A stretch of 60,554 bases of DNA, taken from positions 1 through 60,554 of the forward strand of contig CAMDHY010000013.1 in assembly GCA_945898215.1 (NCBI GenBank), in the 5' to 3' direction. A program made the position numbers and the translations under genes. Source of the DNA: Pseudoxanthobacter soli DSM 19599 (GTDB lineage Bacteria; Pseudomonadota; Alphaproteobacteria; Rhizobiales; Segnochrobactraceae). Under the pieces are notes generated by a model. The model saw nothing but the letters and a program-made list of their open reading frames with translations, had not been told where the DNA came from and did no database searches. Shown piece by piece: positions 25,193-33,421 of the stretch (position 1 is its first letter; each line of letters opens with the position of its first letter).

Positions 25193-27177
25193 TCGGCCGC
25201 CTCGCGCAGTGTCGGCGCCGGGCCGGCGTGGGGGGTCATGTCGCGGATCGACACCGTCGCCTCGATGGCGCCGCGGCGGCCGTCCTCGAAGGTCACCTCG
25301 GTGCGGACGTGGCGCTCGGTCGAGCCGTCGTAGAGTGCCTCGATCAGCGGGGCGTAGCGGTCGGCGATGAAGCCGCGGCGGACCTTCTGGGTGCGCGTCA
25401 GCTCGCTGTCGTCGGCGTCGAGTTCCTTGTGGAGGACGAGGAAGCGGCGGATCTGTGCGCCGGCCATCGCCGGCTCGGCGGCGAGGTCGCGATTTACTTG
25501 GTCGACAGCCTGTTCGAGGAGGTCGATGACGCGCGGGTGGGCGGCGAGCTCCTGGTAGCTCGCATAGGAGATGTCGGCGCGCTCGGCCCAGTCGCCAACG
25601 GCGGTGAGGTCGATGTTCAGCATGGCGGTGACGAAGCCGCGCGCGTCGCCGAAGGCCACCGCCTCGCGGATGGTGGGGAAGAACTTCAGCTTGTTCTCGA
25701 TGTATTTCGGCGCAAACAGCGTGCCGTTGGAAAGCCGGCCGACGTCGCGGGCGCGGTCGATGATCTTGAGGTGGCCGTCGGGCGTGAAGAAGCCGGCGTC
25801 GCCGGTCTTGACGAAACCGTCCGGCGTCATCGTCTCGGCCGTGCGCTCTTCGTCGCGGAAATAGCCAAGGAACATGCCGGGGCTCTTGAACTGCACCTCG
25901 CCGTCGTCGGCGATGCGGAGCGCCACGTGCGGCGCCGGCGGCCCGACGGTGTCGGAGCGGATGTCGCCGTCGGCCTGGCAGGTGACGTGGAGGAAGGCTT
26001 CCGTCTGGCCGTAGAGCTGCTTGAGGTTGAGCCCGAGCCCCCGCCAGAAGGCGAAGAGGTCCGGCCCGATCGCCTCGCCGGCGGTGTAGGCGACGCGGAT
26101 GCGGCTGAAGCCGAGCACGTTCTTCATCGGCCCGTAGACGAGGAGTTCGCCGAGCGCATAGGCGAGGCGGCCCGTGAGCGGCACCGGGCGACCGTCGAGG
26201 ATCGCCGCGCCGTGGCGGCGGGCGACGGCGAGGAAATGGCGCACCATCGCCCGCTTCAGCCGCGAGGCGTCCTCCATGCGGATGGTGACGCGGGTGAGCA
26301 GCCCCTCGAAGACGCGCGGCGGCGCGAAATAGAAGCTCGGCCCGATCTCGCGCAGGTCCTGCGTCACCGTCTCCGCGCTCTCGGGGCAGGCGATGCAGAA
26401 GCCGGCGACCATCGCCTGGGCATAGTTCAGATAGTGGTCTCCGACCCAGGCGAGCGGCAGGTAGGCGAGCACCTCGTCGCGGTCGGTGAGCCGGTCGAAG
26501 GCGACGGTGTCGCGCGCCGCGGCCACGCAGCCGCCGGCCGACAGCATGACGCCCTTCGAGCGCCCGGTGGTGCCGGAGGTGTAGAGGATGACTGAGACGG
26601 CGTCGGGCGAGCCGGCCGCGACCCGCGCCGCCCAGTGGTCGGCGAGCCCGGGATCGGCCGTCATGGCGGCGCGGCCCTCGTCCTGGATCTCGGTGAAGGC
26701 GGAGAGGTGGTCCTTGCCGTAGTCGCCGAGGCCGCGCGGCTCGTCATAGACGAGGAACCTGAGCTTCGGCGTCTGGTCGGCGACCTGGATCAGCTTGTCG
26801 ACCTGTTCCTGGTCCTGGCAGACGGCGGCGACCACCTCGGCGTGGGCGAGCACATAGGCGATCTCGTCGGCGACGGAATCGGCATAGACCGGCACCGGCA
26901 CGGCGCCGAGCGACTGCACGGCGAGCATCGACCAGTAGAGCCGCGGCCGGTTCGCCCCGACGATCGCCACCGCGTCGCCCGGCCCGATGCCGCGACGCTC
27001 GCAGCCGAGCGCGGCGGCGCGGACCTCGCCCAGCACCTCTCCCCACGTCCACGTCTGCCAGATGCCGAGATGCTTCTCGCGCATCGCCGGGCGGCCGCCG
27101 CGCTCGCGCGCGTGACGCAGCAGAAGCTTGGGAAAAGTGTCCTCGCGTGCAGGCGCGGCCTCGACCGCTCCAGCCAT
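25189..27177 (-). CDS. Long-chain acyl-CoA synthetase (AMP-forming), first gene of Liv operon
   Basis: This 662-residue ligase has the P-loop ILYTSGTTGRSKGVM at about residue 200, LKQLYGQTEAF, the hinge FVKTGDAGFFTPDGHLKIIDRARD and the FAPKYIENKLKF segment of FadD/FAA-type enzymes. It lacks a signal peptide and should act at the inner face of the membrane. It is the first gene of a seven-gene operon (ligase, LivG, H, M, K, F, PaaK-like ligase). Vectorial activation of the imported acid is a reasonable inference. The start at 27177 leaves a 286-base divergent spacer to the patatin gene, in which I find no convincing promoter. Confidence 0.87.
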   Translation of the reverse strand: MAGAVEAAPAREDTFPKLLLRHARERGGRPAMREKHLGIWQTWTWGEVLGEVRAAALGCERRGIGPGDAVAIVGANRPRLYWSMLAVQSLGAVPVPVYADSVADEIAYVLAHAEVVAAVCQDQEQVDKLIQVADQTPKLRFLVYDEPRGLGDYGKDHLSAFTEIQDEGRAAMTADPGLADHWAARVAAGSPDAVSVILYTSGTTGRSKGVMLSAGGCVAAARDTVAFDRLTDRDEVLAYLPLAWVGDHYLNYAQAMVAGFCIACPESAETVTQDLREIGPSFYFAPPRVFEGLLTRVTIRMEDASRLKRAMVRHFLAVARRHGAAILDGRPVPLTGRLAYALGELLVYGPMKNVLGFSRIRVAYTAGEAIGPDLFAFWRGLGLNLKQLYGQTEAFLHVTCQADGDIRSDTVGPPAPHVALRIADDGEVQFKSPGMFLGYFRDEERTAETMTPDGFVKTGDAGFFTPDGHLKIIDRARDVGRLSNGTLFAPKYIENKLKFFPTIREAVAFGDARGFVTAMLNIDLTAVGDWAERADISYASYQELAAHPRVIDLLEQAVDQVNRDLAAEPAMAGAQIRRFLVLHKELDADDSELTRTQKVRRGFIADRYAPLIEALYDGSTERHVRTEVTFEDGRRGAIEATVSIRDMTPHAGPAPTLREAAE

Positions 27178-27463
27178 CGGCGTTCCCGTTCCCTCTGGGG
27201 CGCCGGCCTCTGACGGGCCGGTCGCGCGGGCGGCGGAGCCACCCCGTTGAGGCGAGCTAAGCCGACGCTCCCGGGTGAATCAAGCCCGGCCGCACCATCT
27301 TGAACCAATTGACGAGAGCTGCCGCACTGCACGTCTTGATGTTGCAATGCGAAGGCCGTAAGCGGAACGACGGGGGTCCGGAAGGAACTGGGTCGCGAAG
27401 GTTCGGGGTCGCTGGCCCGGCGCCGCGGCCCGGCGGGCGGCGCCGTCGCGAGGGAGACGTGAC

Positions 27464-28639
27464 TTGCTCGACCAGACGTCGCCTTCGAGCGTCGAAGCGG
27501 AGGACTTCTCCGCCGTCCGCGACACCGTCCGGCGCGCTTACGAGAACGTCGTGCTGGTGCTGCAGGGCGGCGGTGCGCTCGGGTCCTTCCAGCCGGGCGT
27601 CGTCGAGCGGCTGGACGCCGTCGGCGTCGACGTCAACTGGGTCGCCGGCATCTCGATCGGCGCCATAAACAGCGCCATCATCGCCGGCAATCCGCCCGGG
27701 CGACGCGTCGAGAAGCTGCGCGGCTTCTGGGAAAAGGTGACGAGCCGCATCGCGTGGCCGTGGCTGCCGCCCGGCGAGGAGATGCGCGCCGCGTTCAACC
27801 AGGCGTCGTCCCTCTCCGCCATGGTCTTCGGCCAGCCGGGCTTCTTCGAACCGCGTTTCCCGCCGCCGCAGTGGATGCCGCCGGGCGGGCCGGAGGCGAC
27901 GAGCCACTACGACACCACGCCGCTGAAGGCGACGCTCGAGGAGTTCGTCGATTTCGACTACCTCAACCGCGGCGCGGTGCGGCTGTCGGTGGGCGCGGTC
28001 AACCTGCGCAGCGGCAACTTCACCTATTTCGATTCGACCGAGCGCCGCATCCGCCCCGAGCACATCATGGCCTCCGGGGCGCTGCCGACGGGCTTCCCGG
28101 CGATCGAGATCGAGGGCGAGCTCTACTGGGACGGCGGCCTCGTCTCCAACACGCCGCTCGCCTACGTCCTCGGCCGGATCGACGGCCAGAACACGCTGAT
28201 CCTGCAGGTCGACCTGTTCAGCGCCTCCGGCGACAGGCCGCGCACGCTGACAGAGGCCCGCGAGCGCCAGAAGGACATCCAGTTCTCCAGCCGCACGCGC
28301 CTCAACACCGACGTGTTCAAACGCATCCAGGAGATGCGGCGCACCGTCTCAAAGCTGCTCGACCAGCTGCCGCCGGAATTCCGGGAGCTGCCGGAGGCGA
28401 AGAAGCTCGCCGACTGCCGTCGGGCGGCGCTCGTCAACATCGTGCAGCTGATCTACCGCCGCAAGCCGACCGACCGCGACTACAAGGACTACGAGTTCTC
28501 GCGCAACACGATGCTGGAGAACTGGCAGGCGGGCCGCGACGTCATCGTCCGGACGATGCGCCGTCCCGACTGGTTTGAGCTTCCCGACCCGGAGGCCGGC
28601 GTTGTCACACACGACGTCTGGCGCGACGCCAAGGACTGA
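27464..28639 (+). CDS. Patatin-like phospholipase with C-terminal DUF3734
   Basis: This 391-residue protein has the patatin oxyanion loop GGGALG (35-40), the nucleophile motif GISIG with Ser64 and the dyad DGG with Asp223. The last 100 or so residues match DUF3734 (LVNIVQLIYRRKPTDRDYKDYEFSR and a C-terminal VVTHDV). The start is the rare TTG at 27464, supported by AGGGAG 7 bases upstream and by the absence of another start before the conserved domain. In Rhizobiales this gene type sits beside acetoacetate decarboxylase and 3-hydroxybutyrate dehydrogenase, a context linked to polyhydroxybutyrate turnover. The first neighbour is present here, the second is not. Confidence 0.87.
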   Translation: MLDQTSPSSVEAEDFSAVRDTVRRAYENVVLVLQGGGALGSFQPGVVERLDAVGVDVNWVAGISIGAINSAIIAGNPPGRRVEKLRGFWEKVTSRIAWPWLPPGEEMRAAFNQASSLSAMVFGQPGFFEPRFPPPQWMPPGGPEATSHYDTTPLKATLEEFVDFDYLNRGAVRLSVGAVNLRSGNFTYFDSTERRIRPEHIMASGALPTGFPAIEIEGELYWDGGLVSNTPLAYVLGRIDGQNTLILQVDLFSASGDRPRTLTEARERQKDIQFSSRTRLNTDVFKRIQEMRRTVSKLLDQLPPEFRELPEAKKLADCRRAALVNIVQLIYRRKPTDRDYKDYEFSRNTMLENWQAGRDVIVRTMRRPDWFELPDPEAGVVTHDVWRDAKD

Positions 28640-28684
28640 GCGCCGTCCGGCCACCCCGCCCTATCGACCACCGGAGCAACGCCC

Positions 28685-29425
28685 GTGATCAGCGAAGACG
28701 AAGTCCGCCGCCGCGCCTTCTCGATGCCCCTCACCTCGCCGGCCTTCCCGCCGGGGCCCTATCGCTTCGTCAATCGCGAGTTCTTCATCGTCAGCTACCG
28801 CACCGACCCGGCGGCCCTCGCCGCGATCGTGCCGGCGCCGCTCGAGATCGCCGAGCCGATCGTCAAGTACGAGTTCATCCGCATGCCGGATTCGAGCGGC
28901 TTCGGTGACTACACCGAGTCCGGCCAGGTGATCCCGGTCACCTACAAGGGTGAGAAGGGCGGCTACGTCCACGCGATGTATCTCGACGACGGCCCGCCGA
29001 TCCTCGGCGGCCGCGAGCTCTGGGGCTTCCCGAAGAAGCTCGCGAGCCCGCGGCTCGCGGTGGAGAAGGAGACGCTGGTCGGAACCCTCGACTGCGGCTC
29101 GGTGCGCGTCGTCACGGCGACGATGGGCTACAAGTGCGTCGAGCTCGACCGGGAGCCCGTGATGGCGTCGCTGACGGCGCCGAACTTCCTCCTGAAGATC
29201 ATCCCGCACGTCGACGGCACCGCGCGGGTCTGCGAGCTCGTGCGCTACTTCATGCAGGACATCACCTTCAAGGGCGCCTGGACGGGGCCGGCGGACATCG
29301 AGCTGTTCCGCCACGCGCTCGCCCCCGTGGCGCAGCTGCCGGTGCTGGAAGTGCTCGGCGCCAGCCACATCATCTGCGACCTGACGCTCGGCCTCGGCGA
29401 GGTGGTGCACGACTATCTGGCTTGA
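28685..29425 (+). CDS. adc: Acetoacetate decarboxylase
   Basis: This 246-residue enzyme converts acetoacetate to acetone and CO2. The active-site stretch [14 protein letters not shown] contains Lys117, the Schiff-base lysine equivalent to Lys115 of the clostridial enzyme, with Lys118 lowering its pKa. The N-terminus ([15 protein letters not shown]) and the Arg and Glu segments of the family are present. It lies 45 bases after the patatin/DUF3734 gene, an arrangement that suggests ketone-body or polyhydroxybutyrate metabolism. No 3-hydroxybutyrate dehydrogenase gene follows. Confidence 0.9.
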   Translation: MISEDEVRRRAFSMPLTSPAFPPGPYRFVNREFFIVSYRTDPAALAAIVPAPLEIAEPIVKYEFIRMPDSSGFGDYTESGQVIPVTYKGEKGGYVHAMYLDDGPPILGGRELWGFPKKLASPRLAVEKETLVGTLDCGSVRVVTATMGYKCVELDREPVMASLTAPNFLLKIIPHVDGTARVCELVRYFMQDITFKGAWTGPADIELFRHALAPVAQLPVLEVLGASHIICDLTLGLGEVVHDYLA

Positions 29426-29489
29426 GCGCGCGGCATGTGAGCGTGCTCGCGCATTGGCCGGCTCCCGGGAACGCGCTATCCCGGTGGCC

Positions 29490-30023
29490 ATGACCCTGCA
29501 GGCTCCGATTCGCATCCTCGGCATCGACCCGGGCCTCCGCCGCACCGGCTGGGGGGCGATCGAGGTGTCCGGAAATGCGATCCGCTTCGTCGCCTCCGGC
29601 TCGGTGGTGTCCGACGCCGGCGACGAACTCGCCCACCGCCTGCACGCGCTGTTCGTCGGCCTGACGACGGTGCTCGAGGACCTCGCCCCCCACGAGGCGG
29701 CCGTCGAACAGACATTCGTCAACCGCGACGGCGCCGCGACGCTGAAGCTCGGCCAGGCGCGCGGCATCGCCATGCTGGTGCCGGCGCGCGCCGGGCTCGC
29801 GGTCGCCGAATACGCCCCGAACGCGGTGAAGAAGTCGGTGGTCGGCGCCGGCCACGCCGACAAGAAGCAGATCCGCATGATGGTGAAGGTGCTGCTGCCG
29901 AAGGCGGAGTTCGACACCGACGACGCCGCCGACGCGCTCGCCATCGCCCTCTGCCACGCCCACCACCGCACCGCGCCGGCGGCCCGTCTCGCCCGCGCGG
30001 CGGCAGCCGGAGCGGCCAGATGA
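29490..30023 (+). CDS. ruvC: Crossover junction endodeoxyribonuclease RuvC
   Basis: This 177-residue nuclease resolves Holliday junctions with RuvAB. Catalytic acidic residues are visible: Asp13 ([13 protein letters not shown]), Glu73 (AVEQTFVN) and the paired aspartates in [16 protein letters not shown]. The ATG at 29490 is chosen because it gives the family N-terminus; an in-frame start at 29454 adds an unlikely extension. It overlaps or nearly touches ruvA. The usual alphaproteobacterial neighbour yebC is not upstream; acetoacetate decarboxylase is. Confidence 0.93.
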   Translation: MTLQAPIRILGIDPGLRRTGWGAIEVSGNAIRFVASGSVVSDAGDELAHRLHALFVGLTTVLEDLAPHEAAVEQTFVNRDGAATLKLGQARGIAMLVPARAGLAVAEYAPNAVKKSVVGAGHADKKQIRMMVKVLLPKAEFDTDDAADALAIALCHAHHRTAPAARLARAAAAGAAR

Positions 30024-30053
30024 TCGGCACGCCCAGATGATCGGCAAGCTCAG
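30020..30053 (+). repeat. 17-bp near-tandem duplication at the ruvC-ruvA junction
   Basis: Two adjacent 17-base units, 30020-30036 and 30037-30053, both begin ATGATCGGCA and agree at 15 of 17 positions. The first ATG overlaps the ruvC stop (ATGA) but is out of frame with ruvA; the second is the real ruvA start. This looks like a tandem duplication of the original overlapping start. Confidence 0.7.
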
Positions 30054-30654
30054 GGGTCTCGTCGACACCATCGCGGAGGACCACGTCGTCCTCGACGTCG
30101 GCGGCGTCGGCTACGAGGTGTTCTGCCCGGCGCGCGTGCTCGGCCACCTGCCGCGTCCCGGCGAACCGGTGGCGCTCGTCATCGAGACGGTGGTGCGCGA
30201 GGACGCGATCCGCCTCTACGGCTTCACCAGCCCCGGAGAGCGGGCGTGGTTCCGCCTGCTCACCTCGGTGCAGGGCGTCGGCGCCAAGGTGGCGCTCGCC
30301 ATCCTCGGCGTGCTCGCCCCGGACGACCTCGCCACCGCTATCGCGCTCGGCGACAAGGTGGCGTTGTCGCGCGCCCCCGGCGTCGGCAAGCGGCTCGCCG
30401 AGCGGCTCGTCGTGGAACTCAAGCAGGCGGCGGGCGAGTTGGCCCTGCCGGCGGCGCTCGCCGGCGCGGGCGGCGTCCAGGTCGCCGCGGGCGCCAGTGA
30501 TCCGGCGCTCGCCGACGCCGTCTCGGCGCTGGTCAATCTAGGCTACGGCGAGGCGCAAGCGCGGGGCGCGGTTCTCGCAGCGCGCGCGGCGGGACATGCC
30601 GAGGCCGGGGCGGCGACGCTGATCCGCCAGGCGCTGAAAGAGCTCGCGCGGTAG
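30037..30654 (+). CDS. ruvA: Holliday junction branch migration protein RuvA
   Basis: This 205-residue protein has the RuvA N-terminal OB domain ([28 protein letters not shown]), two helix-hairpin-helix segments ([18 protein letters not shown] and [17 protein letters not shown]) and a C-terminal RuvB-contact domain ending [11 protein letters not shown]. It forms the tetramer that loads RuvB on Holliday junctions. The start at 30037 gives the exact family N-terminus. ruvB, which normally follows, is absent; repeats and the asnO remnant come next. Confidence 0.94.
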   Translation: MIGKLRGLVDTIAEDHVVLDVGGVGYEVFCPARVLGHLPRPGEPVALVIETVVREDAIRLYGFTSPGERAWFRLLTSVQGVGAKVALAILGVLAPDDLATAIALGDKVALSRAPGVGKRLAERLVVELKQAAGELALPAALAGAGGVQVAAGASDPALADAVSALVNLGYGEAQARGAVLAARAAGHAEAGAATLIRQALKELAR

Positions 30655-31055
30655 GCGGTCGACGGTCCACGTCGGCGCGCTCCCTCGAGCTTGGAATTCG
30701 CGGCCACCCCCTCCCTACCCTCCCCCGCAAGGGGGGAGGGTTCGCGTCGAGATTGGGCAAACCGACTGCCAAAAACACAAACGAAAACCATCCCCCCTCG
30801 CGGGGGAGGGTAGGGAGGGGGGCGCCGCGAGTCGCGGCGCCGCGTTTCCACGGCCGTCGCAAAAGTCGCCCAATCCCCTTCCCCTTTCGATGGAACCTTT
30901 TTCCGCGTCGCGCATTTTCTCGTCCCACGACACCACTCCGACGACCGTCCGACCCGCAAGATCGACCAACGATCCCGCGGGCTCAGACGTCGTCGCGCGT
31001 CGGCCGCGGCTCCTCCAGTGCCGGTGTCGGCGCAGACGAGGAGGACGAGCCCGGC
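30655..31055. other. 400-base intergenic region after ruvA
   Basis: This gap contains the type B inverted repeat pair listed separately (30705-30825) and then an AT-richer stretch (about 30855-30920) that could hold the asnO promoter. GAGGAGG-type sequence at about 31039-31045 is a ribosome site for the ATG at 31056. No RNA gene or ruvB remnant is visible. Confidence 0.5.
30705..30825. repeat. Type B palindromic repeat pair (inverted)
   Basis: The unit CCCTCCCTACCCTCCCCCGC and its reverse complement, GCGGGGGAGGGTAGGGAGGG, face each other across about 45 bases of AT-richer sequence. Each unit contains a CCCCCC-TCGC-GGGGG hairpin. This is the clearest two-unit copy of the type B repeat in the window. 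Confidence 0.75.
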
Positions 31056-32430
31056 ATGTGTGGGATTGGCGGCGAGATCACCTTCGACTTCAGGGCCGCC
31101 TCGGCGGCGTCGGTGCAGCGCATGGCAGATGCCCCCGTGCCCCGCGGACCCGATGGCGAGGGCATCGTCGCCCGCGGGCGCGTCGCGCTCGGTCACCGCC
31201 GCCTCTCGATCATCGACCTGTCGAGCCGCGCCGAGCAGCCGATGGTCGATTCCGAGCTCGGCCTGACGATCGCCTTCAACGGCTGCATCTACAACTACGA
31301 GGCGCTGCGCGAGGAGCTTTCCGGCCTGGGCTACCGCTTCTTCTCCGGCGGCGACACCGAGGTGATCCTGAAGGCCTACCACGCCTGGGGCGAGGCCTGC
31401 GTCGAGCGGCTGATCGGCATGTTCGCCTTCGTCATCCACGAGCGCGAGACCGGCCGCGTGGTGATGGCGCGCGACCGCTTCGGCATCAAGCCGCTCTATC
31501 TCGCCGAGACCCCCGGCCGGCTGCGCTTCGCCTCCTCGCTGCCGGCGCTGCTCGCGGCCGGCGACGTCGACACGTCGGTCGATCGCGTGGCGCTGCATCG
31601 CTACATGAGCTTCCACGCCGTCGTGCCGGCGCCCGAGACGATCCTCGCGGGCGCGCGCAAGCTGCCGCCGGCCACCGTCCGCGTCATCGAGGCCGACGGT
31701 CGGACCCGCGAGCGGCGCTACTGGACGCTGTCGTTCGATCGCAGCGCCGACGTGCCGGTGGGCGTGCTGCTTTCCGGCGGCGTCGATTCGAGCCTGATCG
31801 TCGCGCTGCTGGCGGAGGCCGGCCAGACCGGCCTCGAGACCTTCTCGATCGGCTTCGAGAGCGCCAACGGCGAACAGGGCGACGAGTTCGTCTATTCCGA
31901 CCTGGTCGCCGAGCGCTACGGCACCCGCCACCACCAGATCTTCGTGCCCTCGGTCGACCTCGTCGCCGAGCTGCCCGGCGCCGTGGCGGCGATGTCGGAG
32001 CCGATGGTCTCCTATGACTGCATCGGCTTCTACCTGCTGTCGCGGGAAGTGGCGAAGCACATCAAGGTGGTGCAGTCCGGCCAGGGCGCCGACGAGATTT
32101 TCGCCGGCTACCACTGGTATCTGCCGCTCGCCGCCGCCAACGACCCGGTCGGCGAGTACGCCCGCCTGTTCATGGATCGCGATCACGCGACGCTCGCGAC
32201 GCAGCTGTCCCCCGACTATCTGGCGGACCGCGACGAGAGCCGCGCCTTCGTCGAGGCGCACTTCGCCGAAGGCGGTGCCACCGATCCGCTCGACAAGGCG
32301 CTCCGGCTCGATTCCACCATCATGCTGGTCGACGACCCGGTGAAGCGGGTGGACTCGATGACGATGGCGGCGGGGCTCGAAGCGCGCGTGCCCTTCCTCG
32401 ACCACGAGCTCGCCGAACTCGCCGCCCGAA
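31056..32430 (+). pseudogene. asnO: asnO remnant: NAGGN amidotransferase, C-terminus deleted
   Basis: The N-terminal glutamine amidotransferase domain is intact, starting MCGIGG with nucleophile Cys2. The synthetase domain follows (VLLSGGVDSS, then SGQGADEIFAGYHWY). The wording matches the N-acetylglutaminylglutamine amidotransferase group (trio system) and not ordinary AsnB. Two losses are visible. Between YWTLSFDR and ADVPVGVLLSGG about 30 residues that the family has are missing in frame. After FLDHELAELAAR at 32429 the homology stops, about 130 residues short, and the frame continues to 33467 only as an out-of-frame reading of the next gene. It would make a chimaeric 803-residue product. 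I regard it as inactivated. Confidence 0.8.
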
Positions 32431-33414
32431 GCCTCGCTCAACCCCTATGCGCGCATCATCGTCGAGGAGGCACGCCGGCGTGGCATCGGGGTCGATCTGA
32501 TCGACGCCGAGGGCGGCCTGTTCCGCCTGATCTATGGCGGCCGCTCGATCGCCTGCCGGGAGGCGCTGTCCGACCTGACGTCGGCGGTGGCGCTGTCGAT
32601 CTGCGACGACAAGGCGGTGACGCGGCGCATCGTCGAGCGCGCCGGCGTGCGCGTGCCGGCGGAGATCGAGGCGGGCGACGGCGAGGCGCTCGCCGCCTTC
32701 ATCGAGCACCACGGCTCGGTGGTGGTGAAGCCGGCGCGCGGCGAACAGGGCCGCGGCGTCGCCGTCGGGCTGACGACGCTCGAGGAGGTCGAGGCGGCCG
32801 TCGAGCGCGCCCGCGTCGTCTGCGACCGCGTGCTGGTGGAATCGTGCTTCCACGGCGACGACCTGCGCCTCGTCGTCATCGACTACCGCCTCGTCGTCGC
32901 GGCGATCCGCCGGCCGGCGGCGGTCGTCAGCATCGGCCGCTCCACCGTCCGCGAGCTGATCGCCCGCCAGAGCTGGCGGCGCGAGGCGGCGACCGGGGGC
33001 GAGTCCGCGATCCCGCTCGATGCCGAAACCGAGCGCTGCGTCGCCGCCGCCGGGCTGACGCTCGACGACGTGCCGAAGGTCAATCGCGAGGTCGCCGTCC
33101 GCAAGGCCGCCAACCTGCACACCGGCGGCACCATCCACGACGTCACCGACCACGTGCACCCGACGCTCGTCGAGGCGGCCGTGCCGGTGGCCCGTGCCAT
33201 CGGCATCCCGGTGGTCGGCGTCGACTTCATCGTCCGCTCGCCGCACGAGCCGGACTACGTCTTCATCGAGGCGAACGAGCGGCCAGGCCTCGCCAACCAC
33301 GAGCCGCAGCCGACGGCCGAGCGCTTCGTCGACCTGTTGTTCCCGCAGTCGATGCCGGCCGCTGCCCGCGATGTCGGCCGCGAACCGGGTCGCGACGCCC
33401 CGACGGGCTGGTGA
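32425..33414 (+). pseudogene. ngg: ngg remnant: NAG-Gln synthetase, ATP-grasp part only
   Basis: In the frame shifted by one base from asnO, homology to the N-acetylglutaminylglutamine synthetase begins at PEASLNPYARIIVEEARR and runs to the true end (EANERPGLANHEPQPTAERF, then stop at 33414). Only the ATP-grasp/cyanophycin-synthetase-like half remains; the N-terminal GNAT acetyltransferase domain of about 290 residues is missing. The first available start in this frame is a GTG at 32587, inside the domain. The remaining half is well preserved, with no internal stops, so the loss may be recent. It cannot make the acetylated dipeptide by itself. Confidence 0.8.
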
Positions 33415-33421
33415 GCGGCCG

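Noticed and set aside
27178-27463. PhaR-type operator (TGC/GCA-rich words) in the divergent spacer before the patatin gene
   Set aside because: Words such as CTGC and GCAA occur, but no symmetrical site can be defined with confidence.
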